From positions 62,001 to 126,000 of the forward strand of contig NZ_JAMXFC010000014.1 in NCBI RefSeq assembly GCF_025370755.1: 64,000 nucleotides of DNA. The letters run 5' to 3'. The position numbers and the translations under genes are program-made. Positions 52,548-63,168 of the stretch are shown here, piece after piece (within the stretch, counting starts at the first letter, position 1; every line of letters begins with the position of its first letter). This DNA is from Laspinema sp. D2d. Its GTDB lineage: Bacteria; Cyanobacteriota; Cyanobacteriia; Cyanobacteriales; Laspinemataceae. The notes under the pieces were generated by a model that had not been told where the DNA came from, did no database searches, and worked only from the letters and a program-made list of their open reading frames with translations.

Positions 52548-53000
52548 TTAGTCCGAAGTCAGCGATAGATAGTTCAGGAACGCAAAACCTGATGGATCTG
52601 AGGCCCCTACAACTGAGCCAGATCTGTGCCTCTTCTGCCTATTCTTAGCCCCTATAGATCTGGAGATTGTAGACTTGGGCATTTTTCAAACCCAAAAAGT
52701 TTGCGGCTTGAAAATTTTCTTCCCATTAGCTTATCCTATTTCCCCAACGGATTGTAGCGACTTGAGGGAAATAATCTCACGACGATGCTATAAAAAATTA
52801 TAGCGGTTTCATATTGTATTTAAAGCTACTATTTTGGGCGGAGCAACGGATCGAAATACCTCCGCACTGATCTAGTTTTAGGGATTTCCCTAAACAAAGT
52901 TCTGCATTAGAGGTTGAGCAGAATTGCTAAAGCCCCCCTTGTTAAGGGGGGTTCGGGGGATCTTTTATAGAAGATTTTATGTTTTGGACTTCCCTTATCC
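52548..53000. other. Gap between dnaJ and the CHASE kinase gene
   Basis: No gene. A hairpin CCCCCCTT-GTT-AAGGGGGG lies at 52933-52951 followed by a GTTCGGGGGATC tail, related to the G-rich block downstream of queF. A small hairpin CTATAA/TTATAG lies near 52789. The kinase promoter should be in this gap. Confidence 0.5.
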
Positions 53001-54008
53001 CTAGAGAAGCAAATCCTGACGCGGTTTAAACGTTTCAATCTGACGCAATTTTTCGTAGAGTTCTCGTTCCTGATCCGTGACCTGTTTGGGAACGGCAATG
53101 ACAATTTCCACGAGTTGATCACCCCGCTTGCCATCGCTAGTGGGATAACCTTTATTGGCAAGACGCAACCGTTTACCCGGTCCAACCCCTGGAGGGAGCG
53201 TCATTTTCACTAACCCGTCCAGGGTGGGGACTTCCACCGGCCCACCGAGAACCGCCTCACAGGGGGAAATGGGGAGTACACAGTAGATATCTGTACCTTC
53301 CACCTTAAAAAAGCCGTGGGGGGCAACGGTGATTTTTAAATACAAATCCCCCCCATTCATGCCTTGACCGCGTAGCCGAATCCGCTGACCTGTGACCATG
53401 CCTGTGGGCATTGTTACTTCAAGCGATCGCCCATCTTCCAGGCGAATCCGTTCCCGACCTCCGGTATAGGCTTTTTCCAGGGGTAAAGTCAGGCGCGCTT
53501 CCACATCCCGAGGGTTGGGACGCGCCGGAATCGTATAGGCGGTTTTGGTCGTGCGGGGTTGAAAAGCATCGCGATCGCTGGTGGTCGTCGTGGTCCCTAC
53601 CCCCACCCCAGCGGTCCGGGTTTCCCGACGTCCCAGCAGTTCATCGACAAAGCTATCAAAATTGGCATATTCCGAGAAATTGCTCGAACTTTGAGGTTCC
53701 CGGGATGACCCTGCCGCAAACGGATTGCTTCGACTGTTCCAGGTTGGGGGTCGCACCGCTGCGCGCCCTTTAAATCCTTTCTTGCCTAAAAACCGACTAA
53801 ATTCATCGTATTGCGCCCGCTTGTTCGGGTCCGAGAGGACCTCATACGCTTCCGAGAGGTCCTTAAATTTTTCCTCGGCGGCTTTATTGCCCGGATTCAG
53901 GTCGGGGTGATACTGCCTTGCCAGTCGCCGGTAGGCTTTTTTAATCGACTCCGTAGAGGATTCTTTCGTCAAGCCGAGAATTTCGTAATAATTGCGCCAG
54001 TTCTGCAT
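53001..54008 (-). CDS. dnaJ: DnaJ-type co-chaperone (type B, DnaK3 partner)
   Basis: J-domain protein of 335 residues from ATG 54008 (an upstream ATG at 54047 would add 13). The J domain ([20 protein letters not shown] with the HPD at YHPDLNPG) is followed by a Ser/Arg/Phe-rich linker and two CTD substrate-binding domains ([35 protein letters not shown]). There is no zinc-finger of CxxCxGxG type, so it is a type B protein. The gene follows dnaK on the same strand, the layout of the cyanobacterial dnaK3 locus. Confidence 0.93.
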   Translation of the reverse strand: MQNWRNYYEILGLTKESSTESIKKAYRRLARQYHPDLNPGNKAAEEKFKDLSEAYEVLSDPNKRAQYDEFSRFLGKKGFKGRAAVRPPTWNSRSNPFAAGSSREPQSSSNFSEYANFDSFVDELLGRRETRTAGVGVGTTTTTSDRDAFQPRTTKTAYTIPARPNPRDVEARLTLPLEKAYTGGRERIRLEDGRSLEVTMPTGMVTGQRIRLRGQGMNGGDLYLKITVAPHGFFKVEGTDIYCVLPISPCEAVLGGPVEVPTLDGLVKMTLPPGVGPGKRLRLANKGYPTSDGKRGDQLVEIVIAVPKQVTDQERELYEKLRQIETFKPRQDLLL

Positions 54009-54188
54009 ATCCGCGATTTTAGACGTTAGATTTTGGATTGTTATCAATTAGATGGACGGACGACCTTGGAGTTATGGAGGGGACTGCGGTTGGGTTGCCG
54101 CTGCCACGGCGCGAGGGGACCCTACCGAACCCCCCTTACCCTCACCAAAGCGCGATTGCAATCCAAAATCGTTCGTGCACGCTTGATT

Positions 54189-56414
54189 TTACAACCACTC
54201 TTCATCATCGTCATCCCAATCTTCATCCTGGTAGGGATTATTGTAACGGTTTGGGCTACTTTTCCCCGGGACTGAGGACCGTCCCCGGCGTCGGGGTCCG
54301 CGACTGTCTCCGGGATAGATTTCTCGGGATTGGGGTCCGCGACTGTCTCCGGGATAGATTTCTCGGGATTGGGGTCCGCGACTGTCTCCAGAATACAGGT
54401 CCCGGGATTGGGGTCCGCGACTGTCTCCAGAATACAGGTCTCGGGATTGGGGTCCACGACTGTCTCCTGGATAAATTTCTCGCGGTTGCCGATAGGCAGT
54501 CTCGAAGAAATCATCTTTAACCGAGTCTCGTTCCGGTCGGTCGTCGGTAAACGCCCGACGGATTGAGCCAAAGATACTCTCTTCCTCTTCCGTCTCTTGA
54601 GTGCGCCGATAGATTTCCCGGTTCAGTTCGTAGACTGCATCTTGAAGGTCAGACTGGGCTAAGTCGATTCCCCGTTCATCCCCCCGTTCTAAACTCTGGC
54701 GCAGATCGCGGATGGCGGTTTCGATCCGTCCGCGATGGGGGGCGACAAATTGGATCCCATAATCCAAGGTGGCCTCTCTGAGTTGCCGTTCCGCTTGATA
54801 GGCTAATGCCTCGACTCGGTTGCGTTTTTCGACGCGTTCCCGGCGTTCGCGATCGACTTGGGCATATTCATCCGCCTCCTGAATCATCCGCATGACTTCC
54901 GATTCGCTGAGGGTGGATGCCCCCTGAATCACGACACTCTGCTCACGCCCGGTCATGCGGTCTAAGGCGGTTACCTGCAAAATTCCATTGGCATCCACAT
55001 CAAAGGATACTTGAATTTGGGGAACTCCCCGAGGTGCGGGTGGAATTCCGGTCAATTTAAACCGTCCCAAGGATTTATTGTCCGCAACCATTTCCCGTTC
55101 TCCCTGGACAATATGAATTTCTACGACGGTTTGATTATTCTCTGATGTGGAAAAGATATCAGAACGTCGCACGGGAATGGTCGTGTTGCGGGGAATTAAT
55201 TTTTTCATCACCCCACCGATGGTTTCTAGTCCCACAGAAAGGGGAGTGACGTCTAATAAGAGGACATCCCGGATTTCTCCGGCGAGAATTCCGGCTTGGA
55301 TGGCGGCCCCTACGGCGACGACTTCATCGGGGTTAACGTTTTCATTGGGTTCACGATCAATGATGCTGCGGACCAGTTCTTTGACGAGGGGAATGCGGGT
55401 GGAACCGCCGACGAGGACGACTTCATCGATTTGGGCGGGGGTCATTCCTGCGTCGGTGAATGCCCGCTTGAGGGGGATCCGAAGTCGGCGAATGAGGTCG
55501 CCGCAGAGGGCTTCAAATTGCGATCGCGTCAGTTTGGTTTCGAGGTGTTTCGGTCCTTCTGCCGTGGCGGTGATAAAGGGTAGGTTAACATCGGTGACTT
55601 GTACGCCCGAGAGTTCAATTTTGGCTTTTTCTGCGGCTTCAATCAACCGCTGTAAACTCTGGCGATCGCGCCGCAAATCCACATCTTCTGCGGCGAGAAA
55701 TTGCTCCGCCAGCCAATCTACAATTTTCTTATCAAAATCATTACCGCCCAACTGGGTATCCCCAGCGGTAGACTTGACCTCAAACACTCCATCCCCCACC
55801 TCCAGGATGGAAACGTCAAAGGTTCCACCCCCTAAGTCAAAGACGAGAATGGTTTTGTAATCAAGCTGATCAAAGCCATAGGCTAATGAGGCGGCTGTCG
55901 GTTCATTGATGATCCGCTTAACATCTATCCCGGCAATCCGTCCGGCGTTGCGCGTGGCTTGTCTTTGGGCATCGTTAAAATAAGCTGGAACCGTAATCAC
56001 TGCGCCGGTTACGGGTTCTCCCAAATAGCGGCTGGCTTCGTCTACCAGTTTCCGCAAAATCATCGCTGAGACTTCTTCCGGGGAGAAATCTTTTTTCAGG
56101 CGAGGACATTTGATTTTGATGTTGTCCTCTTCATCCCGGCGGATGGTGTAGGGAACGCGCTTGGAGTCTGGGGAAAGTTCCCCATAGCGACGGCCCATGA
56201 ACCGCTTGATGGCATAAAAAGTATTTTGGGGATTGAGCACGGCTTGCCGTCGGGCCATTTGCCCGATTAGCTGTTCCCCTTCTTTGCTAAAACCGACCAC
56301 GGAGGGAGTTGTCCGCGTTCCTTCTGCATTGGCAATCACCACCGGCTTGCCTCCCTCCATTACTGCGACCACTGAGTTAGTTGTCCCCAGGTCAATGCCG
56401 ACTACTTTGCCCAT
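54189..56414 (-). CDS. dnaK: Hsp70 chaperone DnaK (DnaK3-like) with C-terminal 13-residue repeats
   Basis: 741 residues. The N-terminal ATPase has [36 protein letters not shown] and [12 protein letters not shown]; the substrate domain includes [19 protein letters not shown]. The C-terminus is unusual: after a helical lid there are five copies of a 13-residue unit ([13 protein letters not shown] or [13 protein letters not shown]) at about 645-707, then a basic patch and the acidic end [12 protein letters not shown]. The long tail and the adjacent dnaJ indicate the cyanobacterial DnaK3 type, which is associated with thylakoid membranes in other species. No CIRCE element was found upstream. Confidence 0.95.
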   Translation of the reverse strand: MGKVVGIDLGTTNSVVAVMEGGKPVVIANAEGTRTTPSVVGFSKEGEQLIGQMARRQAVLNPQNTFYAIKRFMGRRYGELSPDSKRVPYTIRRDEEDNIKIKCPRLKKDFSPEEVSAMILRKLVDEASRYLGEPVTGAVITVPAYFNDAQRQATRNAGRIAGIDVKRIINEPTAASLAYGFDQLDYKTILVFDLGGGTFDVSILEVGDGVFEVKSTAGDTQLGGNDFDKKIVDWLAEQFLAAEDVDLRRDRQSLQRLIEAAEKAKIELSGVQVTDVNLPFITATAEGPKHLETKLTRSQFEALCGDLIRRLRIPLKRAFTDAGMTPAQIDEVVLVGGSTRIPLVKELVRSIIDREPNENVNPDEVVAVGAAIQAGILAGEIRDVLLLDVTPLSVGLETIGGVMKKLIPRNTTIPVRRSDIFSTSENNQTVVEIHIVQGEREMVADNKSLGRFKLTGIPPAPRGVPQIQVSFDVDANGILQVTALDRMTGREQSVVIQGASTLSESEVMRMIQEADEYAQVDRERRERVEKRNRVEALAYQAERQLREATLDYGIQFVAPHRGRIETAIRDLRQSLERGDERGIDLAQSDLQDAVYELNREIYRRTQETEEEESIFGSIRRAFTDDRPERDSVKDDFFETAYRQPREIYPGDSRGPQSRDLYSGDSRGPQSRDLYSGDSRGPQSREIYPGDSRGPQSREIYPGDSRGPRRRGRSSVPGKSSPNRYNNPYQDEDWDDDDEEWL
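54294..54482 (-). repeat. In-gene tandem repeat, five units of 39 bp
   Basis: Codes for the 13-residue repeats in DnaK. Units are nearly identical in DNA (core GGGGTCCGCGACTGTCTCC on the plus strand) and fall into two types with a mixed order, which suggests recent duplication and exchange. Being a multiple of three, copy changes keep the frame. Confidence 0.92.
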
Positions 56415-57108
56415 GCTGTTTTCTCCACCTCTCGTGTTTTACTGCTTGGATTAACAATTAAACTGATTTCGGGTTGGTTAGCTCGTTGGAACTTTTTACA
56501 AGAAGCGATCGCCACGAATAGTGGCGACATAACAGTTAACCCTAAGTTGCAATACTCAGGATCTTGCTTTCTGACTTTATTCTATCTTGCGTCAGCACTG
56601 TAGGGGTTTTAGCCTCAGTCCGCGCAACTCTCTTCTCCGATGGCTGGGAAAACCCCAAGCCCTCCCCTTCCTTAACCCAATCCATTGCCAAAGTGTCCCT
56701 TTTCAAGGGGAGTTGGGGGTTCTCTCCAAGAAGATTTTATTTTGGGGGAGTTCGGTTAGAGAGAACGGACCCGAACCCCCGTTTGTTCACGCCGGATTGC
56801 ATCCTGTACTAACTTCTGAAGAATATCGGCTTTTTCTAGGGTGAGTAAGTTGACTTTTGGTCGGGAGTCGGATTCGGGAGGCTAAACTAGAGATTGAGGA
56901 GTATTGCCGATCGCCTCGGTGGAGGGGGTTGGCAGGTCAGTAGAAAGATTGATGGTGTGAGGGGCGAGGCTTACCGCTTCCCGGTTCTTCTCCTGGATGC
57001 CGTACACAGGGTACGGTTGATGACCCATTGTGGGTTGATTCAGGAGGGATAGCTGGAAGAAGGGCAGCCATGAATCGACGTTAACGCATTATTCCCAGGA
57101 GTTGGAAA
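56415..57108. promoter_or_regulatory. Gap upstream of dnaK (694 bp, no gene)
   Basis: The dnaK promoter region is expected here. I looked for the CIRCE inverted repeat and saw none. The plus-strand frames of 82 and 85 codons at 56564-56844 overlap each other in different phases and look spurious. Confidence 0.45.
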
Positions 57109-57372
57109 ATGTCGTCGTTTGGATATTTTCGCCTAGAACCCCGGCCCGAACATATTCGGGCGGTACTTGCAGCCCTGAAGCAACAAGATGCGATCGCCCC
57201 ACAAGAGTTGGCTAAATTGTCGGGATTGACCTTAACTCAAGTCAAATGTGTCCTGAGTGAATTAGAACTCAGGGCAAAAATCAAAATTCTCCGTCGCGAT
57301 TCTACCCCCCGGGTCCGCGTTACCTTGGTGAAGCGATGGGAATGCAACAGTCCGGACCTGAAAACTTGTTAG
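57109..57372 (+). CDS. Small winged-helix-like protein, function unknown
   Basis: An 87-residue protein with a helix-turn-helix pattern (AIAPQELAKLSGLTLTQVKC, then VLSELELRAKIKILR) and a basic C-terminal strand (RVRVTLVKRWEC). It looks like a minimal winged-helix domain that could bind DNA, but no named family was recognised. CAGGAGTTGGAAA lies just before the ATG. Confidence 0.7.
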   Translation: MSSFGYFRLEPRPEHIRAVLAALKQQDAIAPQELAKLSGLTLTQVKCVLSELELRAKIKILRRDSTPRVRVTLVKRWECNSPDLKTC

Positions 57373-57618
57373 TCTATTTCGGGATTGCGGGAGTCTGGAT
57401 TAAGCTTTGAAAAGTTTAGACCCTTGGTCTATCCAGTCGCATATTCCCCAGAGGGCGGCGGCGTCGGGATTTCCCTAATCTCGGCGTTGCCTCTTTTTTA
57501 TCCGGGTTCTCAAAGAGATCATAGGAGTTATTTTCCCAGATAGAGATGGAGTCTAATTTTCCGGCTACCAATAGTTTTTTACGCTATCTATTCTCCTGTT
57601 TTTTAGGTTTTTAAAACA

Positions 57619-58434
57619 ATGAAAGGAAATTTGCTCAAGTTTTTTCCGGGTCTGGTAAATGCACAGCTTTTTAAAAAAATTAAGGAAAATATTCCCCCTT
57701 CTCTCAAGCGAAAAGGAAAACTGACTCAGCGATACACGGCTGATTTGCTCACGGGTAACCTAGGGAAGTTGGTCAAATCACCCCCCTTGTCTCCAGAAAA
57801 TTTAGATTTCTTTGAATTTCAAATTACCATTCGCCAAATCATCCCCAATAATAGCTATTTACAAAATAAAAAGCATAATTTAGCCACAGCGATCGCCTGC
57901 CTTGAAAATGTCCCCATCCACCCAGGTCAAATCTTTTCATTTTGGCATTTAGTTGGAGAACCCAGCCAACGAAAGGGATACCTAGAAAGTCGGGCGATCG
58001 TCAACAATCAACTGAAATATGATTTTGGCGGGGGTTTATGTCAGATCCCTGGACTCTTGTATATTTTAATCCTCAAAGCCGGTTTAAACGCCCTAGAACG
58101 CCATCCCCATTCCCAAGATATCTACACCGAAGAAACCCGCTTTGCCCCGTTAGGTTCCGATGCTACTGTGGTTTATGGATACAAAGATTTTCGATTTCAA
58201 AATACTTTATCTGTTCCCCTCTGTTTCCGGTTCACCCTACTGGATGAAGCGATTATCGCACAACTCTGTTCCACTCAACCGCTTGAAGAGTTCAACGTAG
58301 ATTTTAACGTCAAACAACTAGCGGGGGGGATTAAGCAAGTGGAAACTTTCCGTTATTCTCAAGTTACCAACTCCCGGAAAAAAATTAATACTACGATTTA
58401 TCCCACCTTGGACCCTGATGCTGCTATTTTGTAA
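57619..58434 (+). CDS. VanW family protein
   Basis: 271 residues with the VanW domain: IHPGQIFSFWHLVGEPSQRKG, YLESRAIVNNQLKYDFGGGL, CQIPGLLYILILKAGL and ERHPHSQDIYTEETRFAPLG. VanW occurs next to some vancomycin-resistance genes but its reaction is unknown and it is widespread in bacteria; no other van gene is nearby, so resistance should not be inferred. There is no signal peptide. Confidence 0.9.
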   Translation: MKGNLLKFFPGLVNAQLFKKIKENIPPSLKRKGKLTQRYTADLLTGNLGKLVKSPPLSPENLDFFEFQITIRQIIPNNSYLQNKKHNLATAIACLENVPIHPGQIFSFWHLVGEPSQRKGYLESRAIVNNQLKYDFGGGLCQIPGLLYILILKAGLNALERHPHSQDIYTEETRFAPLGSDATVVYGYKDFRFQNTLSVPLCFRFTLLDEAIIAQLCSTQPLEEFNVDFNVKQLAGGIKQVETFRYSQVTNSRKKINTTIYPTLDPDAAIL

Positions 58435-58555
58435 GTTTATCTTATTAAAACTGAGGGCGATCGCGCTCCTACACCGAGTATTTTGGTCCAATTTATGGGA
58501 TAATCTATCACAGAGTAGCCCGAAACCCTATCTGACGTCCACCCAGCTTTAAACC

Positions 58556-61249
58556 ATGTCAAATTGTGTCCAAAAACTTCATACCTTTATCACCTATTGT
58601 CAGCAACATATCAAAGGCGACGAGAAGGGAGAGGCACAAGTCTTTTTAGACCGTTTCTTTCGGGCATTTGGTCACGAAGGGGCATTAGAAGCCGGTGCCA
58701 GTTATGAGGAAAGAGTTAAAAAAGGGAGCAAAACGGGGAAAACTGGCTTTGCCGATTTGGTATGGAAACCTCGGGTTTTGATTGAGATGAAAAAACGGGG
58801 AGAAAAGCTTCAAAAACATTATTCCCAAGCGTTTGATTATTGGACTCGCTTAGTTCCCGATCGCCCCCGGTATGTCATCCTCTGTAACTTTGATGAGTTT
58901 TGGATTTTTGATTTTGATATCCAACTCGATACTCCCATCGATATCATCAATTTACAACAATTACCGGAACGCGCCGGGGCGTTCACCTTCATGGAATTAG
59001 AGAACCGAACCCCGGTTTTTAATAACAATCAAGTTGAAGTCACCGAACGCGCCGCCCGACGCTTAGGAGAGTTATTTATAGAACTCAAAAAAACCAGAAC
59101 CCGTCGCGGATTTACTGAATCAGTCGCGCAACGATTTATTCTGCAATGTGTGTTAGCTATGTTTGCAGAAGATAGAGGACTGTTACCCCGTGATTTATTT
59201 ATTTCTTCTGTGCAAGACTGCTTGAATGGGGTAAGTTCTTACGACATTCTCGGCGGGTTATTCCGAGAGATGAATACACCGGGCATCACCGGCGCAGGAC
59301 GATATAAAGGGGTGGATTATTTTAATGGCGGCTTGTTTTCGGTCATTCATCCCATTGAATTAACTCGGGAAGAGTTACAATTTTTGGATGTTTCAGCGAG
59401 GGAAGATTGGAGTCAAGTTAGACCTGCCATTTTTGGCAATATTTTCGAGGGTTCCGTGAATGAAACCGAACGTCATACCTACGGAATTCACTACACCTCA
59501 GAAGCGGATATCATGAAGATTGTCCGCCCGACTATTAGCCGGTATTGGGAGGACCGAATCGAAGCAGCTACTACCATTCCAGAACTGAATGGCTTACAGA
59601 TGGAATTGCAAAGCTATCGCGTTCTTGATCCGGCTTGTGGTTCCGGTAATTTTCTCTATATTGCTTATCAAGAATTGAAGCGCATCGAACAGGTATTACT
59701 TGAAAAAATAGCCAGCCGTCGCAAGTCTCCTCGGGAACAATTAGAAATGGGCTTTGTAACGCCATTACAGTTTTATGGCATGGATACCAATCCGTTTGCG
59801 GTGGAGTTGGCAAGGGTGACCCTCGCAATTGCCCGCAAGGTGGCGATCGATAAGTTTGGATTGACCGAAGACCCTCTACCCCTGGATACCTTAGATAAAA
59901 ATATCGTCTGCCAAGATGCTTTATTTAACCAATGGCCGAAGGTTAATGCTATTATCGGAAATCCACCCTTTTTAGGCGGCAAACAGTTAAGAATCAATCT
60001 GGGCGATGACTATATGGATCGGGTTTTTGCTCGCTTTTCAAATGTTAAAGATTCTGTTGATTTTTGTGCCTACTGGTTCAGGTTAGCCCATGATGGTATA
60101 GAGGAGAATGGGAGGGCGGGATTAGTAGCAACAAATTCAGTAAGTCAGGGAAAAAGTCGGGTAGCAACTTTAGACTATATTATCCAAAATAGGGGTTATA
60201 TTCACGAGGCTATTTCCTCTCAACCTTGGTCTGGTGACGCAAAAGTTCATGTGAGTTTAGTAAACTGGGCTAAAGAAAAACCCAATCAATATTATTTAAA
60301 TAATACCCTTGTGTTTTCTATTAACTCTTCCTTGCAATCCACCTTAGATGTTTCCCAAGCAGCTAGACTCAATATTAATAAAAATTGCTGCTTTCAAGGG
60401 GTAATTCCTGTGGGAAAAGGCTTTATTGTCACTGAACAACAAGTCAAAACCTGGATTCAAGCTGAACCCAAAAATAAAGAAGTTCTCAAACTGTTTTCAA
60501 TGGGGTCAAATTTGGCTAAGAATCCCCAAGGTAAACCCGATCGTTGGATTATTGATTTTAATGAGATGACAATTGAAGAAGCCAGCAATTATAGTTTACC
60601 ATTTCAACATATTGAATCAACCGTTAAGCCAGAACGGGATAAGAATAGAGATGCAAAATCGAGAACATACTGGTGGAGATTCCTACGCCATCGCCCTGAA
60701 ATGAGAAATGCGATCGCCACTCTCTCCCATTACTTCACGGTTCCCCGAGTATCAAAATGGGCGATTTTTCTCCCTGCACCTTTAACTTGGCTACCTGGGG
60801 ATCTGAATGTTGTTGTCGCCTCCGATGATTTCTACATTCTGGGAATTTTAACTGCCAAGATACATCGCGTCTGGGTCAATGCTCAAAGTTCAACCCTGAA
60901 AGGCGATACGCGCTACACTCACAATACCTGCTTTGAAACCTTCCCCTTCCCCCAAAATCCTGATACCAAACAAGTAACTTCCATTCGTGAAATCACCCAA
61001 AAACTCCATGACTATCGTACTGAACAAATGGAATCGAAACAATGGGGAATCACTCAATTGTATAATAAATTCTTTGCCGAACCGACCAGCCAATTATCTA
61101 AACTCCACGCCGAACTCGATAAACTCGTGATGGAAGCCTATGGCTTTCAAACAACCAATGATATTTTAGAAAAATTGTTGCAATTGAATAGAGAACTGGC
61201 GGAAAAAGAAGCGCGAGGCGAGTTTGTTTTAGGTCCCCAAGCACCCTGA
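58556..61249 (+). CDS. Type IIL (MmeI-like) restriction-modification enzyme
   Basis: Single-chain nuclease and N6-adenine methylase, 897 residues. The N-terminal nuclease has Asp67, nine residues, Glu77-x-Lys79 (FADLVWKPRVLIEMKKRGE), the D-x9-E-x-K spacing of MmeI. After a helical spacer the methylase has motif I DPACGSGNFLYIAYQEL (about 358-375), an acidic YGMDTNPFAVELAR and motif IV NPPFLGGKQL (about 470-479). The C-terminal third holds the target-recognition region (FQHIESTVKPERDKNRDAKS) and a helical tail. In this family one strand of each site is methylated for protection and cutting occurs at a distance. Active-site residues look intact. Confidence 0.93.
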   Translation: MSNCVQKLHTFITYCQQHIKGDEKGEAQVFLDRFFRAFGHEGALEAGASYEERVKKGSKTGKTGFADLVWKPRVLIEMKKRGEKLQKHYSQAFDYWTRLVPDRPRYVILCNFDEFWIFDFDIQLDTPIDIINLQQLPERAGAFTFMELENRTPVFNNNQVEVTERAARRLGELFIELKKTRTRRGFTESVAQRFILQCVLAMFAEDRGLLPRDLFISSVQDCLNGVSSYDILGGLFREMNTPGITGAGRYKGVDYFNGGLFSVIHPIELTREELQFLDVSAREDWSQVRPAIFGNIFEGSVNETERHTYGIHYTSEADIMKIVRPTISRYWEDRIEAATTIPELNGLQMELQSYRVLDPACGSGNFLYIAYQELKRIEQVLLEKIASRRKSPREQLEMGFVTPLQFYGMDTNPFAVELARVTLAIARKVAIDKFGLTEDPLPLDTLDKNIVCQDALFNQWPKVNAIIGNPPFLGGKQLRINLGDDYMDRVFARFSNVKDSVDFCAYWFRLAHDGIEENGRAGLVATNSVSQGKSRVATLDYIIQNRGYIHEAISSQPWSGDAKVHVSLVNWAKEKPNQYYLNNTLVFSINSSLQSTLDVSQAARLNINKNCCFQGVIPVGKGFIVTEQQVKTWIQAEPKNKEVLKLFSMGSNLAKNPQGKPDRWIIDFNEMTIEEASNYSLPFQHIESTVKPERDKNRDAKSRTYWWRFLRHRPEMRNAIATLSHYFTVPRVSKWAIFLPAPLTWLPGDLNVVVASDDFYILGILTAKIHRVWVNAQSSTLKGDTRYTHNTCFETFPFPQNPDTKQVTSIREITQKLHDYRTEQMESKQWGITQLYNKFFAEPTSQLSKLHAELDKLVMEAYGFQTTNDILEKLLQLNRELAEKEARGEFVLGPQAP

Positions 61250-61316
61250 ATCTAGCTCAAAATCATGGTACAATAACACCTCATTCGCCCAGGATTCCGC
61301 AGGACCCGTCTCATTT

Positions 61317-62624
61317 ATGAACCCCCAAACTAGACCGATCGCTGTAGATTTATTTGCTGGTGCAGGCGGGATGACCCTCGGATTTGAACAGGCGGGTTTT
61401 GACGTCCTCGCAGCGGTGGAAATTGACCCGATCCATTGTGCTACTCACGAATATAATTTCCCAAAATGGAAAGTCTTGTGCAGAAGTGTGGTAGAGGCAA
61501 CTGGGGAAGAGATTAGAACCCAGTCGGAAATAGGCAGCCGCGAGATTGATGTAGTTTGTGGAGGTCCCCCCTGTCAAGGCTTTTCCCTGATGGGTAAACG
61601 CGCTTTAGATGACCCGCGCAATTCCCTGGTGTTTCACTTCATCCGCCTCGTGACTGAACTCCAACCAAAGTATTTTGTAATGGAAAATGTTCGGGGATTA
61701 ACCATCGGTCCCCATAAACAGCTTTTAGAAGAAGTTATTGATAAATTTCATGACTCTGGTTATCAGGTTCTGACTCCCTATCAAGTGCTTAACTCGGCTT
61801 ATTATGGCGTTCCCCAAAATCGAGAACGGCTCTTTTTAATCGGATGTCGCGAGGGATTGTCTTTACCAAACTATCCCACCCCAATTACCCATCCTCCGGG
61901 ATGCAAGAAGTTACGCCAGTTATCGGATCTAACCCCAACGCCAACGGTTTGGGAGGCGATTCAAGATTTGCCGAGGGTAGAACAGTATGCGGAATTATGC
62001 GATCGCGATTGGATTTCCTACCAATACCAACCCGCAAGTGCTTATGGAATTCAGATGCAGGAATTTTCTGAACCTTCTCACAATTATGCCTATCCCCGGA
62101 AGTGCGATCGCAGCATTCTCACCGGCAACCATCGCACCCAGCACACCCAACCGGCGATCGACCGCTTCAAAGCCACCCTTCCCGGCAAATCCGAACCAGT
62201 CAGCCGCTTTCACAAGCTAGATCCCCAAGGATTATGTAATACATTAAGAGCCGGAACCCCCAGTAATCGAGGTGCTTATACTTCCCCTCGTCCTATTCAT
62301 CCCTTTGAACCCCGTTGTATAACCGTTCGGGAGGCGGCGCGTCTGCACTCTTACCCGGATTGGTTTCGTTTCCATGTCACGAAATGGCACGGATTCCGCC
62401 AAATTGGAAATTCTGTTCCCCCACTCTTAGCGAAAGCGGTTGCCGCAGAGATTATCCGGGTGTTAGGGATAGTGCCGATTTCGCCCTCGGTCCCGAGACA
62501 ACTGGAAAATCCAGAGTTGCTAAAACTGCCGATGTCTGCGGCGGCAGCGCAGTATCAGGTTGATCCGCACACCATCGAACCGCGATCGCGCCGCTCCTTA
62601 AACTCTAAAGCATCAGTACAGTAA
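61317..62624 (+). CDS. dcm: DNA (cytosine-5) methyltransferase
   Basis: 435 residues with the full C5-methylase motif order: I (DLFAGAGGMTLGFEQAGF), IV with the catalytic cysteine (GGPPCQGFS, Cys86), VI (FVMENVRGL), VIII (QNRERLFLIG), then a variable target-recognition region (about 240-330) and IX/X (TVREAARLHSYPDWF; GNSVPPLLAKAVAAEI). The Pro/Ser-rich C-terminal ~40 residues are an extension. It lies 67 bp after the MmeI-like gene, same strand, and could be an accessory or orphan methylase; no nuclease of its own is evident. Confidence 0.93.
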   Translation: MNPQTRPIAVDLFAGAGGMTLGFEQAGFDVLAAVEIDPIHCATHEYNFPKWKVLCRSVVEATGEEIRTQSEIGSREIDVVCGGPPCQGFSLMGKRALDDPRNSLVFHFIRLVTELQPKYFVMENVRGLTIGPHKQLLEEVIDKFHDSGYQVLTPYQVLNSAYYGVPQNRERLFLIGCREGLSLPNYPTPITHPPGCKKLRQLSDLTPTPTVWEAIQDLPRVEQYAELCDRDWISYQYQPASAYGIQMQEFSEPSHNYAYPRKCDRSILTGNHRTQHTQPAIDRFKATLPGKSEPVSRFHKLDPQGLCNTLRAGTPSNRGAYTSPRPIHPFEPRCITVREAARLHSYPDWFRFHVTKWHGFRQIGNSVPPLLAKAVAAEIIRVLGIVPISPSVPRQLENPELLKLPMSAAAAQYQVDPHTIEPRSRRSLNSKASVQ

Positions 62625-62665
62625 CAGTTAGAAACCCAATTTCTTGACAAAATTACTGCAAAAGA
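62615..62665 (-). repeat. Decayed third copy of the AGAAACCGGGTTTCT element, reversed
   Basis: On the minus strand AGAAATTGGGTTTCTAACTGT is followed by TACTGTACTG, matching the end of copies 1 and 2 (AACCNTTACTG). Only the right half is clear. It overlaps the 3' end of the cytosine methyltransferase gene. Confidence 0.45.
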
Positions 62666-62805
62666 TGGGCCGGTTCATCCATTTAAGACCCCACTCCCTC
62701 TGCGAGTGTGAAACTGTACAAAACATAGGGTCCGGCCCTCGAACAGGCGAGGGCATCGGTTACTTGACCGCTACTCCACACTTTGAACACCTCCCCCTGA
62801 TCGGA

Positions 62806-63168
62806 TCAGCGCAGGAGTTGTTTAATGGTTTGAATCAGTTCGGCGGGACGAAAGGGTTTCGTGATGTAGGCATCCGCGCCTTGTTTCATACCCCAATACC
62901 GATCAAACTCTTGACTTTTGCTGGTACACATGATAACGGGAATATTCTGAGCTTTCGGGTCGTTTTTTAACCACCGACAGAGTTCATAACCGTTCATTCT
63001 GGGCATGACAATATCGGTGACGACTAAATCTGGAGGCTTGGCCTGAATTTGTTCTTTGGCTTCTACTCCGTCGGATGCTTCAATCACTTCCAACCCGCTT
63101 TTTTTCAAAATGTCCGATACCATTTCGCGTACCGTACCGCTATCATCCACAATTAGAATTATACTCAT
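62806..63168 (-). CDS. CheY-like single-domain response regulator (PilH/PixH type)
   Basis: 120-residue receiver with no output domain. Acidic pocket Asp8/Asp9 (IILIVDDS), phospho-acceptor Asp52 (VVTDIVMPRMNG), Thr82 and Lys104 (ADAYITKPF) are all in place. The GMKQGADAY segment and the preceding DRYW are characteristic of cyanobacterial PilH/PixH receivers used in type IV pilus motility and phototaxis, although no pil or che gene lies beside it here. Function is inferred. Confidence 0.88.
   Translation of the reverse strand: MSIILIVDDSGTVREMVSDILKKSGLEVIEASDGVEAKEQIQAKPPDLVVTDIVMPRMNGYELCRWLKNDPKAQNIPVIMCTSKSQEFDRYWGMKQGADAYITKPFRPAELIQTIKQLLR

Noticed and set aside
54038-54520. Plus-strand 160-codon frame with repeats of GVRDCL
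   Set aside because: It is the antisense reading of the 39-bp DnaK tail repeat. The repeats keep several frames open, and DnaK on the minus strand is clearly the real gene.
57619-58434. Vancomycin resistance locus based on VanW
   Set aside because: VanW alone is widespread and no vanH, vanA, vanX or VanRS genes are nearby.
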